Of a stretch of 64,000 nucleotides of DNA, positions 8,778 to 17,564 are shown one piece after another. The DNA comes from JANMDU01 sp031418715 (lineage in GTDB: Bacteria; Pseudomonadota; Gammaproteobacteria; Burkholderiales; Burkholderiaceae_C). The translations under genes and the position numbers were made by a program. The DNA lies in the NCBI GenBank assembly GCA_031418715.1, contig JANOJL010000058.1, positions 1 through 64,000 on the forward strand, written 5' to 3'. Each line of letters opens with the position of its first letter. Position 1 is the stretch's first letter. Below the pieces are notes generated by a model. It made no database searches. It saw only the letters and a program-made list of their open reading frames with translations, and had not been told where the DNA came from.

Positions 8778-9824
8778 TCAAGCCACTTCGCGGTAGAAGA
8801 ATTCGCGCTGTAGGCTGCGGCGAGCGACGCCGGCTACGGCTGCGCTGATCGCGCCAATGTGCTCTGGCGTGGTGCCGCAGCAGCCGCCCACAATGTTGAC
8901 CAAGCCTTCTTTGGCAAATTCCTGGATCAAGCGAGAAGTTACCTCGGGTGTTTCGTCAAAACCCGTGTCGCTCATCGGATTGGGCAAACCTGCGTTGGGA
9001 TAGCAGCTGATGAAGGTATCAGGCGCGACTTTGGCCAGCTCTTGAATATAGGGGCGCATCAATGCTGCACCCAGAGCACAGTTGAGCCCAATGGCCAAAG
9101 GCTGCGCATGGCGCACGCTGTGCCAAAAAGCCGTCACGGTTTGACCGCTCAAGATGCGGCCTGAAGCATCTGTCACGGTGCCGCTGATGATCAGAGGCAG
9201 CCGCTCACCAGAGTTTTCAAAAAACTCATCGATGGCAAACAGCGCCGCCTTGGCATTCAGCGTGTCAAAAATGGTTTCCACCAGAAGCAAATCTGACCCG
9301 CCTTCGACCAGCGCCTCGACCTGTTCGTAATATGCCGCACGCAGTTCTTCAAAAGTCACATTGCGGGCACCCGGGTCGTTCACATCGGGGCTGATGCTGG
9401 CGGTTTTCGGGGTAGGGCCGAGCGCTCCTGCGACGAATCGGGGCTTGTCGGGCGTGGAGAACTTGTCACAGGCTGCGCGGGCGATTTTTGCGGATTGCAG
9501 ATTCATCTCACGCGCCAGATGCGCCATTTTGTAGTCTTCTTGTGCAATCGTGGTGGCGCCGAAGGTGTTGGTTTCGATCAAATCGCAGCCTGCAGCCAAG
9601 TAGCTTTCATGGATATCGCCAATCACATCCGGGCGCGTCAGGCTGAGCAATTCATTGTTGCCTTTTACGTCTCTTTGAAAATCCGCAAAACGCTCACCTC
9701 GGTATTGCGCCTCGTTCAGTTTGAAGCGCTGGATCATCGTTCCCATCGCGCCATCCAAAATAGCGATGCGGTTCTCAAGAATGGCGGGCAGTTGCTGGGC
9801 GCGGGTGTAGGCGAGGTTTCTCAT
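8778..9824 (-). CDS. metH: Methionine synthase, homocysteine-binding module only
   Basis: A 348-residue stand-alone homocysteine S-methyltransferase domain, equivalent to the first module of cobalamin-dependent methionine synthase. It starts near LDGAMGTMIQRFKLNE and carries the three zinc-binding cysteines: Cys249 in GLNCALGA and Cys315-Cys316 in GGCCGTTPEH. Split metH genes are known in Burkholderiales, but the pterin/B12-binding partner is normally close by. Here the downstream gene is convergent and unrelated, so the partner must be elsewhere. A copy of the dispersed repeat at 9970-10013 offers a promoter reading into this gene. Confidence 0.88.
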   Translation of the reverse strand: MRNLAYTRAQQLPAILENRIAILDGAMGTMIQRFKLNEAQYRGERFADFQRDVKGNNELLSLTRPDVIGDIHESYLAAGCDLIETNTFGATTIAQEDYKMAHLAREMNLQSAKIARAACDKFSTPDKPRFVAGALGPTPKTASISPDVNDPGARNVTFEELRAAYYEQVEALVEGGSDLLLVETIFDTLNAKAALFAIDEFFENSGERLPLIISGTVTDASGRILSGQTVTAFWHSVRHAQPLAIGLNCALGAALMRPYIQELAKVAPDTFISCYPNAGLPNPMSDTGFDETPEVTSRLIQEFAKEGLVNIVGGCCGTTPEHIGAISAAVAGVARRSLQREFFYREVA

Positions 9825-9969
9825 GCTTGTATTTTAAATGGCAGAGCATTTGAATCGCGCAACAAACGCCCCGTGGCTAGCAGAGCTACTTTTGCGTTAC
9901 TCCAATCATGGGTCTGTAAATCGCCCGCATGCGCCAGAAGCGCTCAAAATTTAAGCAAAATAGACCGGT

Positions 9970-10013
9970 AGCCGTTATATTTACTGCTCAATATGCTATT
10001 AATTTCATAGCAT
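9970..10013 (+). repeat. Dispersed 43-bp repeat, copy 1
   Basis: Begins AGCCGTTATA and ends in the palindrome GCTATTAATTTCATAGC. On the minus strand it carries TTAATA and TATAAC exactly 17 bp apart (plus positions 9997-10002 and 9974-9979), pointing at the metH-type gene about 145 bp away. It also lies 44 bp before the glutamine amidotransferase gene on the other strand. Confidence 0.85.
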
Positions 10014-10057
10014 TTTGTTTCTCCATCCACTCTCTCGCAAAGCATCACAATAGAGCC

Positions 10058-10843
10058 ATGTGCCAACTGCTTGGAATGAATTGCAACACACCGACCGACG
10101 TGCTCTTTAGTTTTGCCGGTTTCGCCCAGCGCGGCGGGCGTACTGATCACCATGCAGACGGCTGGGGCATTGCCTTCTTTGAAGGTGGCCGCGCTGGGCG
10201 CCATCAGGGTTTGCGGCATTTTGTGGATCACTCCCCAGCTTGCGACTCACCAGTTGCCGAACTCGTGCGGCGTTACCCGATCAAAAGCGAAAACGTGATT
10301 GCGCATATCCGTAAAGCCACGCAAGGTGAAGTGAGCCTGGCCAATTGCCATCCGTTCGTGCGCGAGCTCTGGGGGCATTACTGGGTGTTTGCCCACAATG
10401 GCGATTTGAAAGATTTCTCGCCGCGCTTGCATGCGAGCTTTCATCCGGTGGGCACGACCGACAGCGAGCGTGCTTTCTGTTTCATCTTGCAAGAATTGGC
10501 CAAATCCCATGCAGGCATGCCCAGCGTGGCTGAATTGACCATCACTTTGCGCGAGCTGAGCCAGCAAATAGCGCCGCACGGCACATTTAACTTTTTGCTC
10601 TCCAATGGCCTTGCACTCTGGGCGCATGCTTCCACGCAGCTTCATTACGTCTTGCGCCAGCATCCATTTGCCCATGCCCGGCTGGCGGATGACGACATGG
10701 CGGTGAACTTTGCCGAGCTGGCGCAGCCGCAAGACCGCGTGGCCGTGGTGGTGACGCAACCCTTAACGACCAATGAAGACTGGCAGGCCATGCCTTCAGG
10801 GCAGCTGCTGGTGTTTGAAAACGGAGGGCTACCGCATGTCTGA
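10058..10843 (+). CDS. Class II glutamine amidotransferase (YafJ-like)
   Basis: A 261-residue N-terminal-nucleophile amidotransferase of the YafJ/EgtC-like class. After Met1 the chain begins CQLLGMNCNTPTD, so Cys2 is the glutaminase nucleophile, followed by FAQRGGRTDHHADGWGIAFF and VFAHNGDL, which build the glutamine pocket. The true start must be this ATG because the nucleophile has to become N-terminal; the open frame extends further upstream only by chance. The acceptor substrate is unknown. It overlaps the next gene by 8 bp. Confidence 0.85.
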   Translation: MCQLLGMNCNTPTDVLFSFAGFAQRGGRTDHHADGWGIAFFEGGRAGRHQGLRHFVDHSPACDSPVAELVRRYPIKSENVIAHIRKATQGEVSLANCHPFVRELWGHYWVFAHNGDLKDFSPRLHASFHPVGTTDSERAFCFILQELAKSHAGMPSVAELTITLRELSQQIAPHGTFNFLLSNGLALWAHASTQLHYVLRQHPFAHARLADDDMAVNFAELAQPQDRVAVVVTQPLTTNEDWQAMPSGQLLVFENGGLPHV

Positions 10844-11075
10844 TCTTTCGCTCAATTTGAATCGGAGTTTGTGCCCACTCTGCGGGAAAGACAATCAATG
10901 CGGTATGGAGATTGGAAAACTGACAAGCATGAAGCAAGCGGCTTGCTGGTGTGAGAGCATGGATTTCAGTGCTGACTTACTCGCTGGAGTGCCTTTATCT
11001 GCCCAAGGGCAGACTTGTATTTGCCCGGCTTGTGCTACCAAAAACAAGGTGGGCAGGCCAGAGTTGCCAGCCTGA
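10836..11075 (+). CDS. Cysteine-rich CWC family protein
   Basis: A 79-residue protein with paired cysteines in the CWC pattern: CPLCGKDNQCGM near residue 12, CWCE in the middle and CICPAC near the end, probably binding zinc. The ATG at 10836 overlaps the amidotransferase end by 8 bp and has GGAG 9 bp upstream, implying translational coupling. The longer frame starting at 10773 is rejected because it lies inside the preceding gene. Cellular function unknown. Confidence 0.8.
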   Translation: MSDLSLNLNRSLCPLCGKDNQCGMEIGKLTSMKQAACWCESMDFSADLLAGVPLSAQGQTCICPACATKNKVGRPELPA

Positions 11076-11093
11076 GCGCTTTCGGGTTAAAAT
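11064..11093 (+). promoter_or_regulatory. Likely promoter of the rpsL operon
   Basis: TTGCCA (11064-11069) and TAAAAT (11088-11093) are 18 bp apart and resemble sigma70 -35 and -10 boxes, overlapping the 3' end of the CWC gene. The start site would leave a leader of roughly 90 bases before rpsL. Confidence 0.5.
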
Positions 11094-11190
11094 CGAAGGC
11101 TTCGCTGCGTTTGACGAGGCAGTGGAGATGTCGTTTGTGTGCCTTGCATGCATGCGGCTTTTCGTTTTTTTATTCACGTTTAGGTAGAAC

Positions 11191-11568
11191 ATGCCAACCA
11201 TTAACCAACTGATCCGTCAAGGGCGAGAGGTCGAGACTGTCAAGTCGAAATCGCCTGCGATGCAAAACTGCCCCCAGCGTCGGGGCGTGTGCACTCGTGT
11301 GTACACCACGACGCCTAAGAAGCCTAACTCCGCTCTGCGTAAAGTTGCCAAAGTGCGCTTGACCAACGGTTTTGAGGTGATTTCCTACATCGGCGGCGAA
11401 GGCCACAACTTGCAGGAACACAGCGTTGTGCTGGTTCGTGGCGGTCGTGTCAAAGACTTGCCCGGTGTGCGTTACCACATCGTTCGTGGCTCGCTCGATT
11501 TGCAAGGCGTGAAAGACCGCAAGCAATCTCGCTCCAAGTACGGCGCTAAAAAGCCGAAGGCCAAGTAA
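11191..11568 (+). CDS. rpsL: 30S ribosomal protein S12
   Basis: Decoding-centre protein of the small subunit, 125 residues, almost invariant in sequence from MPTINQLIRQGREVE to the basic tail. The loop TTTPKKPNSALRK keeps the lysines that mark a streptomycin-sensitive protein, and the second loop KDLPGVRYHIVRG is also wild type. First gene of the str operon rpsL-rpsG-fusA-tuf. Confidence 0.98.
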   Translation: MPTINQLIRQGREVETVKSKSPAMQNCPQRRGVCTRVYTTTPKKPNSALRKVAKVRLTNGFEVISYIGGEGHNLQEHSVVLVRGGRVKDLPGVRYHIVRGSLDLQGVKDRKQSRSKYGAKKPKAK

Positions 11569-11735
11569 GCTGTCGGTGTGAGATTTGAAGGTGCTGTTTC
11601 CCGCGTGGCGCGGTGATGCAGCGTAGTGACTCCCTCCGGCAATCGTGCTGGAAGAGTCGAGTAAGTTGAAGGTTCTGATGAACTTTCTCGGTGTCTTAAA
11701 AAGACGCTAACTGAAGCAAAGAATGAGGTGAAACC

Positions 11736-12206
11736 ATGCCACGTCGTCGCGAAGTCCCTAAACGTGAAATTCTGCCGGATCCAAAATACGGCAACATCGA
11801 GCTCTCAAAATTCATGAACGTCATCATGGAGAGCGGTAAGAAAGCGGTTGCTGAGCGCATCATTTATGGCGCACTCGAGCAAATCGAAAAGAAGGCGGGT
11901 AAAGACCCGATGGAGTTGTTTGGCGTGGCCATCAACAACGTCAAGCCGATGGTGGAGGTGAAATCCCGCCGCGTCGGTGGTGCCAACTACCAAGTGCCTG
12001 TTGAAGTGCGTCCGGTTCGTCGCTTGGCTTTGTCCATGCGCTGGATCAAAGAAGCCGCTCGCAAACGTGGTGAAAAATCCATGGCACTGCGCTTGGCCAA
12101 CGAGCTGATGGAAGCCTCTGAGGGCCGTGGCGGCGCGATGAAAAAGCGCGACGAAGTCCACCGTATGGCAGAAGCCAACAAAGCCTTCTCGCATTTCCGC
12201 TTCTAA
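11736..12206 (+). CDS. rpsG: 30S ribosomal protein S7
   Basis: Assembly-initiating protein of the small-subunit head, 156 residues, the normal bacterial length, starting MPRRREVPKREILPDPKYGN. Preceded by GAGGTGAAACC as ribosome-binding site. It follows rpsL after 167 bp and precedes fusA. In Escherichia coli S7 represses this operon by binding the rpsL-rpsG spacer; the spacer here is long enough for a similar structure, but I did not resolve one. Confidence 0.98.
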   Translation: MPRRREVPKREILPDPKYGNIELSKFMNVIMESGKKAVAERIIYGALEQIEKKAGKDPMELFGVAINNVKPMVEVKSRRVGGANYQVPVEVRPVRRLALSMRWIKEAARKRGEKSMALRLANELMEASEGRGGAMKKRDEVHRMAEANKAFSHFRF

Positions 12207-12366
12207 GCTTTGCGGCTGATCAAGCGAATTGGCGGGGCTGATGCTCCGCCTTCGCTGTTTTTAAGTTCTCTGAAAAGTATCGGTTAGCCCCTGCTTTTCA
12301 ACAGTTTTCAACCCGGCTGAGAGCCACGCGACGAGCGAAGTTTTCAGGCGAATTCAAGGAAAAATC

Positions 12367-14469
12367 ATGGCACGCGCCACTCCCATTGATCGTTATCGCA
12401 ACATCGGCATCTCTGCACACATCGATGCAGGCAAGACCACGACCACCGAACGTGTGTTGTTTTATACCGGCGTCAACCACAAAATCGGTGAAGTGCATGA
12501 TGGCGCCGCCACCATGGACTGGATGGAACAAGAGCAAGAGCGTGGCATCACGATCACTTCTGCCGCCACCACCTGCTTCTGGTCTGGTATGGGCAAGACC
12601 TTTGAAGAGCACCGCATCAACATCATCGACACCCCAGGCCACGTGGATTTCACCATTGAGGTGGAGCGCTCCATGCGCGTGCTGGACGGCGCTTGCATGG
12701 TGTATTGCGCCGTGGGCGGCGTGCAGCCTCAGTCCGAGACCGTCTGGCGTCAGGCCAACAAATACAAAGTGCCTCGTTTGGCCTTTGTGAACAAGATGGA
12801 CCGCACGGGCGCCAACTTCTTCAAAGTCTATGAGCAGATGAAATTGCGCTTGAAGGCCAATCCCGTGCCACTGCAAATCCCCATCGGCGCCGAAGAAGGC
12901 TTTGCTGGTGTGGTCGATTTGGTCAAAATGAAAGCTATTTTGTGGAGCGAGGCCGACAAAGGCGTGACCTTCACTTACGGCGATATTCCAGCTGATTTGC
13001 AAGCCAAGGCCGACGAATTCCGCGAAAAGCTCGTGGAAGCTGCAGCCGAAGCTTCGGAAGAGCTGATGAACAAATACTTGGAAGGTGTTGAGCTGACCGA
13101 GTTGGAGATCAAAGCCGCTATTCGCCAACGCGCCATCGCCTGCGAAATCCAGCCGATGCTGTGCGGCTCTGCGTTCAAAAACAAAGGCGTGCAAGCCATG
13201 CTGGATGCCGTGATTGAATACATGCCTAGCCCGGTAGATATTCCTCCTGTGCCTTGCACGGATGAAAACGATCAGCCCACCACCCGCAAAGCGGATGACA
13301 AAGAGAAATTCGCAGCTCTCGCTTTCAAACTGATGACCGATCCATTCGTGGGACAGCTCACCTTTGTGCGCGTTTACTCCGGTGTTTTGAAGTCGGGCGA
13401 CAGCGTATACAACCCGATCAAAGGCAAAAAAGAGCGCATCGGTCGTATCGTGCAAATGCACGCCAACGCCCGTGAGCCAGTGGACGAAATCCGCGCTGGC
13501 GACATCGCTGCTTGCATCGGCTTGAAAGACATCATCACGGGCGAAACCCTGTGCGATCCAGATCACATCGTAACGCTGGAAAAAATGGTGTTCCCTGAGC
13601 CTGTGATTGCGCAGGCTGTCGAGCCTAAGACCAAGGCTGACCAAGAGAAGATGGGCATAGCTTTGAATCGCTTGGCGCAAGAAGATCCCTCGTTCCGCGT
13701 GCGTACCGATGAAGAATCTGGCCAGACCATCATCGCCGGTATGGGCGAGCTGCACCTGGAAATTATTGTCGACCGCATGAAGCGCGAATTCGGCGTGGAA
13801 GCTAACGTTGGCAAGCCACAAGTGTCTTACCGCGAAACCATCCGCAAAACGGTGGAAGACGCAGAAGGCAAGTTTGTGCGTCAGTCGGGCGGTAAAGGCC
13901 AGTACGGCCACGTTGTGCTCAGAATTGAGCCCAATGAGCCAGGCAAAGGCATTGTTTTTGTGGACGCCATCAAGGGCGGCACTGTGCCACGCGAATACAT
14001 TCCTGCAGTTGAAAAAGGCATCATGGAAGCCGTCACGCAAGGCGTGTTGGCCAACTACCCCGTGGTTGACGTGAAAGTTACCTTGCACTTCGGTTCGTAC
14101 CACGATGTGGACTCCAACGAACTCGCGTTCAAGATGGCCGCCATCTTCGGCTTCAAAGAAGGCTGCCGCAAGGCCAGCCCGGTGATTCTTGAGCCGATGA
14201 TGTCGGTTGAGGTCGAGACCCCTGAAGACTATGCCGGTAACGTGATGGGCGATTTGTCCAGCCGCCGCGGCATGGTGCAAGGCATGGAAGACATGGTCGG
14301 TGGCGGCAAAGCCATCCGCGCTGAAGTGCCTTTGTCTGAAATGTTTGGCTACTCCACCACCTTGCGCTCTATGAGCCAAGGCCGCGCCACCTACACGATG
14401 GAATTCAAGCATTACACGGAAGCCCCGCGTAATATTTCTGAAGCCATCATGGCGGCAAGAGCGAAATAA
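12367..14469 (+). CDS. fusA: Translation elongation factor G
   Basis: Ribosomal translocase GTPase of 700 residues. The G1 loop AHIDAGKTTTTERVL, switch II DTPGHVDFTIEVERSM and the NKMDRTGANF motif are intact, and the C-terminal domains IV-V are complete (KGGTVPREYIPAVEKG). Part of the str operon, 160 bp after rpsG. The long open frame on the opposite strand is an artefact of codon composition. Confidence 0.98.
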   Translation: MARATPIDRYRNIGISAHIDAGKTTTTERVLFYTGVNHKIGEVHDGAATMDWMEQEQERGITITSAATTCFWSGMGKTFEEHRINIIDTPGHVDFTIEVERSMRVLDGACMVYCAVGGVQPQSETVWRQANKYKVPRLAFVNKMDRTGANFFKVYEQMKLRLKANPVPLQIPIGAEEGFAGVVDLVKMKAILWSEADKGVTFTYGDIPADLQAKADEFREKLVEAAAEASEELMNKYLEGVELTELEIKAAIRQRAIACEIQPMLCGSAFKNKGVQAMLDAVIEYMPSPVDIPPVPCTDENDQPTTRKADDKEKFAALAFKLMTDPFVGQLTFVRVYSGVLKSGDSVYNPIKGKKERIGRIVQMHANAREPVDEIRAGDIAACIGLKDIITGETLCDPDHIVTLEKMVFPEPVIAQAVEPKTKADQEKMGIALNRLAQEDPSFRVRTDEESGQTIIAGMGELHLEIIVDRMKREFGVEANVGKPQVSYRETIRKTVEDAEGKFVRQSGGKGQYGHVVLRIEPNEPGKGIVFVDAIKGGTVPREYIPAVEKGIMEAVTQGVLANYPVVDVKVTLHFGSYHDVDSNELAFKMAAIFGFKEGCRKASPVILEPMMSVEVETPEDYAGNVMGDLSSRRGMVQGMEDMVGGGKAIRAEVPLSEMFGYSTTLRSMSQGRATYTMEFKHYTEAPRNISEAIMAARAK

Positions 14470-14639
14470 CGTCTTTGCGGGACGGACCAACGGACGCGCG
14501 TAGCGCCTCGTTGCTCTGTCCTCAACTGATTAAATTTTTGTCTGCGATCACTGCCCTTCACTGCCCGTGGTGAAGGATCAAGCAAGCTGATGCAGACGTT
14601 AAACCTCACACGGGCATGTTCATTTGAAAGAAGAGAAAC

Positions 14640-15830
14640 ATGGCAAAAGAGAAATTCCAGCGAACCAAGCCCCACGTCAACGTAGGCACGATTGGCCACG
14701 TTGACCACGGCAAGACCACGCTGACCGCAGCAATCACCACCGTCTTGGCCGCCAAGTTCGGCGGAACTGCCAAGGCGTATGACCAGATCGACGCAGCCCC
14801 TGAAGAGAAGGCTCGCGGTATCACGATCAATACAGCCCACGTCGAGTACGAGACCGCCAATCGTCACTACGCCCACGTCGATTGCCCAGGCCACGCCGAT
14901 TATGTGAAAAACATGATCACCGGCGCAGCCCAGATGGACGGCGCTGTTCTCGTTTGCTCCGCAGCAGACGGCCCGATGCCTCAAACCCGTGAGCACATTC
15001 TCTTGTCCCGCCAGGTCGGCGTGCCCCACATCATCGTGTTTTTGAACAAATGCGACATGGTCGACGACGAAGAGTTGCTCGAACTCGTTGAAATGGAAGT
15101 GCGCGAGCTCCTGGTCAAGTACGACTTCCCAGGCGACGACACCCCCATTATTCGTGGTTCAGCAAAATTAGCCATGGAAGGCGACAAAGGCCCGTTGGGC
15201 GAAGAAGCCATCATGAAGCTTGCTGAAGCCATGGACACCTACTTCCCAGAGCCAAAGCGCGCCATCGACGGAGCATTCCTGATGCCCGTCGAAGACGTGT
15301 TCTCCATCTCTGGCCGTGGAACGGTTGTTACAGGCCGTATCGAGCGCGGTATCGTCAAAGTCGGCGAAGAGATCGAGATCGTCGGCATTGCTGACACCCA
15401 GAAAACCATCTGTACTGGTGTCGAGATGTTCCGCAAACTGCTCGACCAAGGTCAAGCAGGCGACAACGTCGGTATCCTCTTGCGCGGCACCAAGCGCGAA
15501 GACGTGCAGCGCGGTCAAGTGCTGTGCAAGCCCGGCTCCATTAAGCCCCACACCGAGTTCTCTGGCGAAGTCTATGTGCTTTCCAAAGACGAAGGTGGCC
15601 GTCACACGCCTTTCTTCAACAACTATCGCCCTCAGTTCTACTTCCGCACCACGGACGTGACGGGTGCGATTGAGCTGCCAGAAGGCAAAGAGATGGTCAT
15701 GCCAGGTGACAACGTGTCGATCAGCGTCAAGTTGATCAACCCGATCGCCATGGAAGAAGGTCTGCGCTTTGCTATTCGCGAGGGTGGCCGCACGGTCGGC
15801 TCTGGCGTTGTGGCTAAAGTGATCAAGTAA
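14640..15830 (+). CDS. tuf: Translation elongation factor Tu
   Basis: Delivers aminoacyl-tRNA to the ribosome; 396 residues, the usual betaproteobacterial length. The P-loop GHVDHGKTTLT, the DCPGHADYVKNM switch II and NKCDMVDD are present. It lies between fusA and tRNA-Trp-secE. In Burkholderiales two tuf copies are common, one ending the str operon and one before tRNA-Trp; here one gene occupies both contexts, which suggests recombination between tuf copies. Confidence 0.98.
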   Translation: MAKEKFQRTKPHVNVGTIGHVDHGKTTLTAAITTVLAAKFGGTAKAYDQIDAAPEEKARGITINTAHVEYETANRHYAHVDCPGHADYVKNMITGAAQMDGAVLVCSAADGPMPQTREHILLSRQVGVPHIIVFLNKCDMVDDEELLELVEMEVRELLVKYDFPGDDTPIIRGSAKLAMEGDKGPLGEEAIMKLAEAMDTYFPEPKRAIDGAFLMPVEDVFSISGRGTVVTGRIERGIVKVGEEIEIVGIADTQKTICTGVEMFRKLLDQGQAGDNVGILLRGTKREDVQRGQVLCKPGSIKPHTEFSGEVYVLSKDEGGRHTPFFNNYRPQFYFRTTDVTGAIELPEGKEMVMPGDNVSISVKLINPIAMEEGLRFAIREGGRTVGSGVVAKVIK

Positions 15831-15841
15831 AGCAAGACTAT

Positions 15842-15917
15842 AGGGGCGTAGCTCAATTGGCAGAGTGTCGGTCTCCAAAACCGAAGGTTGGGGGTTCGAG
15901 GCCCTCCGCCCCTGCCA
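15842..15917 (+). tRNA. tRNA-Trp (anticodon CCA)
   Basis: A 76-base cloverleaf: acceptor stem AGGGGCG pairs with CGCCCCT, D-arm GCTCAATTGGCAGAG, anticodon loop CTCCAAAA giving CCA, T-arm GGGGGTTCGAGGCCC, and an encoded 3' CCA. It lies 11 bp after tuf, the conserved proteobacterial tuf-trnW-secE arrangement. A short hairpin (15915-15935) overlaps the CCA end and may guide 3' processing. Confidence 0.96.
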
Positions 15918-15948
15918 ACGATTTTGAATCGTTGGCGTCTTGAAAGTA

Positions 15949-15969
15949 GCCCGGTGCATAGCGCCGGGC
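15949..15969 (+). terminator. Weak hairpin between tRNA-Trp and secE
   Basis: GCCCGG and CCGGGC form a 6-bp stem around a 9-base loop, followed by TTGTCTGTTT, a poor U-tract. It could partly terminate the tuf-tRNA transcript before secE or simply aid RNA processing. Confidence 0.3.
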
Positions 15970-16030
15970 TTGTCTGTTTAGAGAGGCTGGAGAAATTCCG
16001 GCATCAAAGTCCGTAAGACTGAAGTTAAAA

Positions 16031-16414
16031 ATGGCCACTGAGCAAATCGAAACCGTCAGCACTGGAGCAGACAAAGCCAAACTGGTGATGTCAGGCGTTC
16101 TTGTGGTGGGAGCCATTGTTGGCTTTTATATGCTGGCTAAGCAAGGTGCTTTGGTGCAGTGGGCTGCGCTGATAGCAGGCTTGATTGCTGCTACCGTGCT
16201 TTTCTTCACGGCAGAGACGGGTAAAGAGCTTTTAGCTTTTGGTCGTGATGCTTGGCGTGAAGCGAAGAAAGTCGTTTGGCCCGCACGTAAAGAAGCCATG
16301 CAAATGACAGCTTACGTGTTTGCATTTGTTGTCGTCATGGCGCTCTTTTTGTGGCTGACGGATAAAACCCTAGAATGGGCGATTTTTGATCTGTTGTTGG
16401 GTTGGAGGAAATAA
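16031..16414 (+). CDS. secE: Preprotein translocase subunit SecE
   Basis: Clamp subunit of the SecYEG channel, 127 residues with three predicted transmembrane segments (about 17-40, 44-62 and 92-112), as in enterobacterial SecE. The conserved cytoplasmic amphipathic segment EAKKVVWPARKEAMQ precedes the last helix. The stop codon overlaps the nusG start by one base (TAATG), so the two are translationally coupled. Confidence 0.95.
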   Translation: MATEQIETVSTGADKAKLVMSGVLVVGAIVGFYMLAKQGALVQWAALIAGLIAATVLFFTAETGKELLAFGRDAWREAKKVVWPARKEAMQMTAYVFAFVVVMALFLWLTDKTLEWAIFDLLLGWRK

Positions 16415-17019
16415 TGTCTGAGCTGCACGAAGAAGTTGTCGCCGCTGCCGAAGTGCCCGTCACGCAGGAATCTCTTGCGCCTGCAGCGGGTATGCAATGG
16501 TATGTGGTTCAAGCCTACTCTGGTATGGAAAAGGCTGTCGAGCGCAATGTGCTTGAGCGCATCAATCGCGCTGGTATGCAGGACAAATTTGGTCGTTTTT
16601 TAGTTCCCACCGAAGAAGTGGTGGAGATGAAAAATGGGCAACGTAAGACCACTGAGCGCAAATTCTTTCCTGGATATGTTTTGCTAGAAATGGTAATGGA
16701 CGATGAGTCTTGGCATTTGGTCAAGCACACCAGCAAGGTGACCGGTTTTGTGGGTGGAGCACGTAATCGCCCTGTGGCCATCTCTGAAGCTGAAGTTCAG
16801 AAAATCGTCAACCAAATGAAAGACGGATCAGAGAAGCCCCGCCACAAAGTCGAGTTTACTGCGGGTGAATATGTCCGCGTCAAAGAAGGACCGTTCACAG
16901 ACTTCAACGGCACGGTTGAAGAAGTCAATTACGAAAAAAGCAAGGTGCGTGTCACGGTTACGATTTTTGGCCGTGCAACACCTGTGGAATTGGATTTTGC
17001 TCAGGTTGAGAAAGCCTAA
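16414..17019 (+). CDS. nusG: Transcription termination/antitermination protein NusG
   Basis: RNA polymerase elongation factor of 201 residues: an N-terminal NGN domain (MQWYVVQAYSGMEKAVERN from about residue 27) preceded by a short acidic extension, and a C-terminal KOW domain (EGPFTDFNGTVEEVNYEKSK). The ATG at 16414 has GGAGGA 4 bp upstream and overlaps the secE stop. Couples transcription to translation or Rho. Confidence 0.97.
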   Translation: MSELHEEVVAAAEVPVTQESLAPAAGMQWYVVQAYSGMEKAVERNVLERINRAGMQDKFGRFLVPTEEVVEMKNGQRKTTERKFFPGYVLLEMVMDDESWHLVKHTSKVTGFVGGARNRPVAISEAEVQKIVNQMKDGSEKPRHKVEFTAGEYVRVKEGPFTDFNGTVEEVNYEKSKVRVTVTIFGRATPVELDFAQVEKA

Positions 17020-17086
17020 TCAAGTTCGTCAAAAAAATCGCGCCTTCCAACTCTGCGTGATCAAAGATCAAAGAGTTGTTAACCCT

Positions 17087-17118
17087 CGGGGAGCTACTTG
17101 AAGTAGCGGTATGACCCG
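17087..17118 (+). promoter_or_regulatory. L1-binding leader of the rplK-rplA mRNA
   Basis: CGGG (17087-17090) can pair with CCCG (17115-17118), enclosing an inner stem GCTAC/GTAGC and the asymmetric loop GGTATGA, just before the rplK ribosome-binding site. This layout mimics the L1 site of 23S rRNA and fits the known autogenous repression of rplK-rplA by L1. Confidence 0.6.
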
Positions 17119-17130
17119 TAAGGAGAAAAC

Positions 17131-17562
17131 ATGGCAAAGAAAATTGTCGGCTTCGTGAAGCTGCAAGTGCCTGCAGGTAAGGCTAACCCCTCGCCTCCGA
17201 TTGGCCCAGCGCTCGGTCAGCGCGGTCTGAATATCATGGAGTTCTGCAAGGCATTCAATGCCCAGACCCAAGGTATTGAGCCAGGTTTGCCTTTGCCCGT
17301 GGTGATCACGGCGTTTGCGGACAAGAGCTTTACTTTTATCATCAAGACGCCGCCTGCGACGACCTTGATCAAGAAGGCCATCAAGTTGGACAAAGGCTCA
17401 GCCCGTCCACACAGCGACAAGGTCGGCAAGATCACTCGCGCCCAACTCGAAGAAATTGCCAAAGGCAAAATCAAAGACATGAACGCTGCCAGCATTGATG
17501 CAGCAGTCCGCACCTTGGCAGGCTCAGCTCGCTCCATGGGCGTGACGGTAGAGGGACTCTGA
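17131..17562 (+). CDS. rplK: 50S ribosomal protein L11
   Basis: Protein of the GTPase-associated centre, 143 residues. The N-terminus GKANPSPPIGPALGQRG is the conserved Pro-rich hinge at the thiostrepton site. Preceded by AAGGAG. Its methyltransferase gene prmA is in the same window at 38200-39096. It ends 2 bp before rplA. Confidence 0.98.
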   Translation: MAKKIVGFVKLQVPAGKANPSPPIGPALGQRGLNIMEFCKAFNAQTQGIEPGLPLPVVITAFADKSFTFIIKTPPATTLIKKAIKLDKGSARPHSDKVGKITRAQLEEIAKGKIKDMNAASIDAAVRTLAGSARSMGVTVEGL

Positions 17563-17564
17563 TC

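Noticed and set aside
9825..9969. Cobalamin or SAM riboswitch before the metH-type gene
   Set aside because: The leader is about 145 bases with no conserved B12-box or SAM-motif sequence that I could see.
12298..14490. A 730-codon open frame antisense to fusA
   Set aside because: It mirrors the highly conserved fusA gene, has no recognisable domain and is explained by codon composition on the coding strand.
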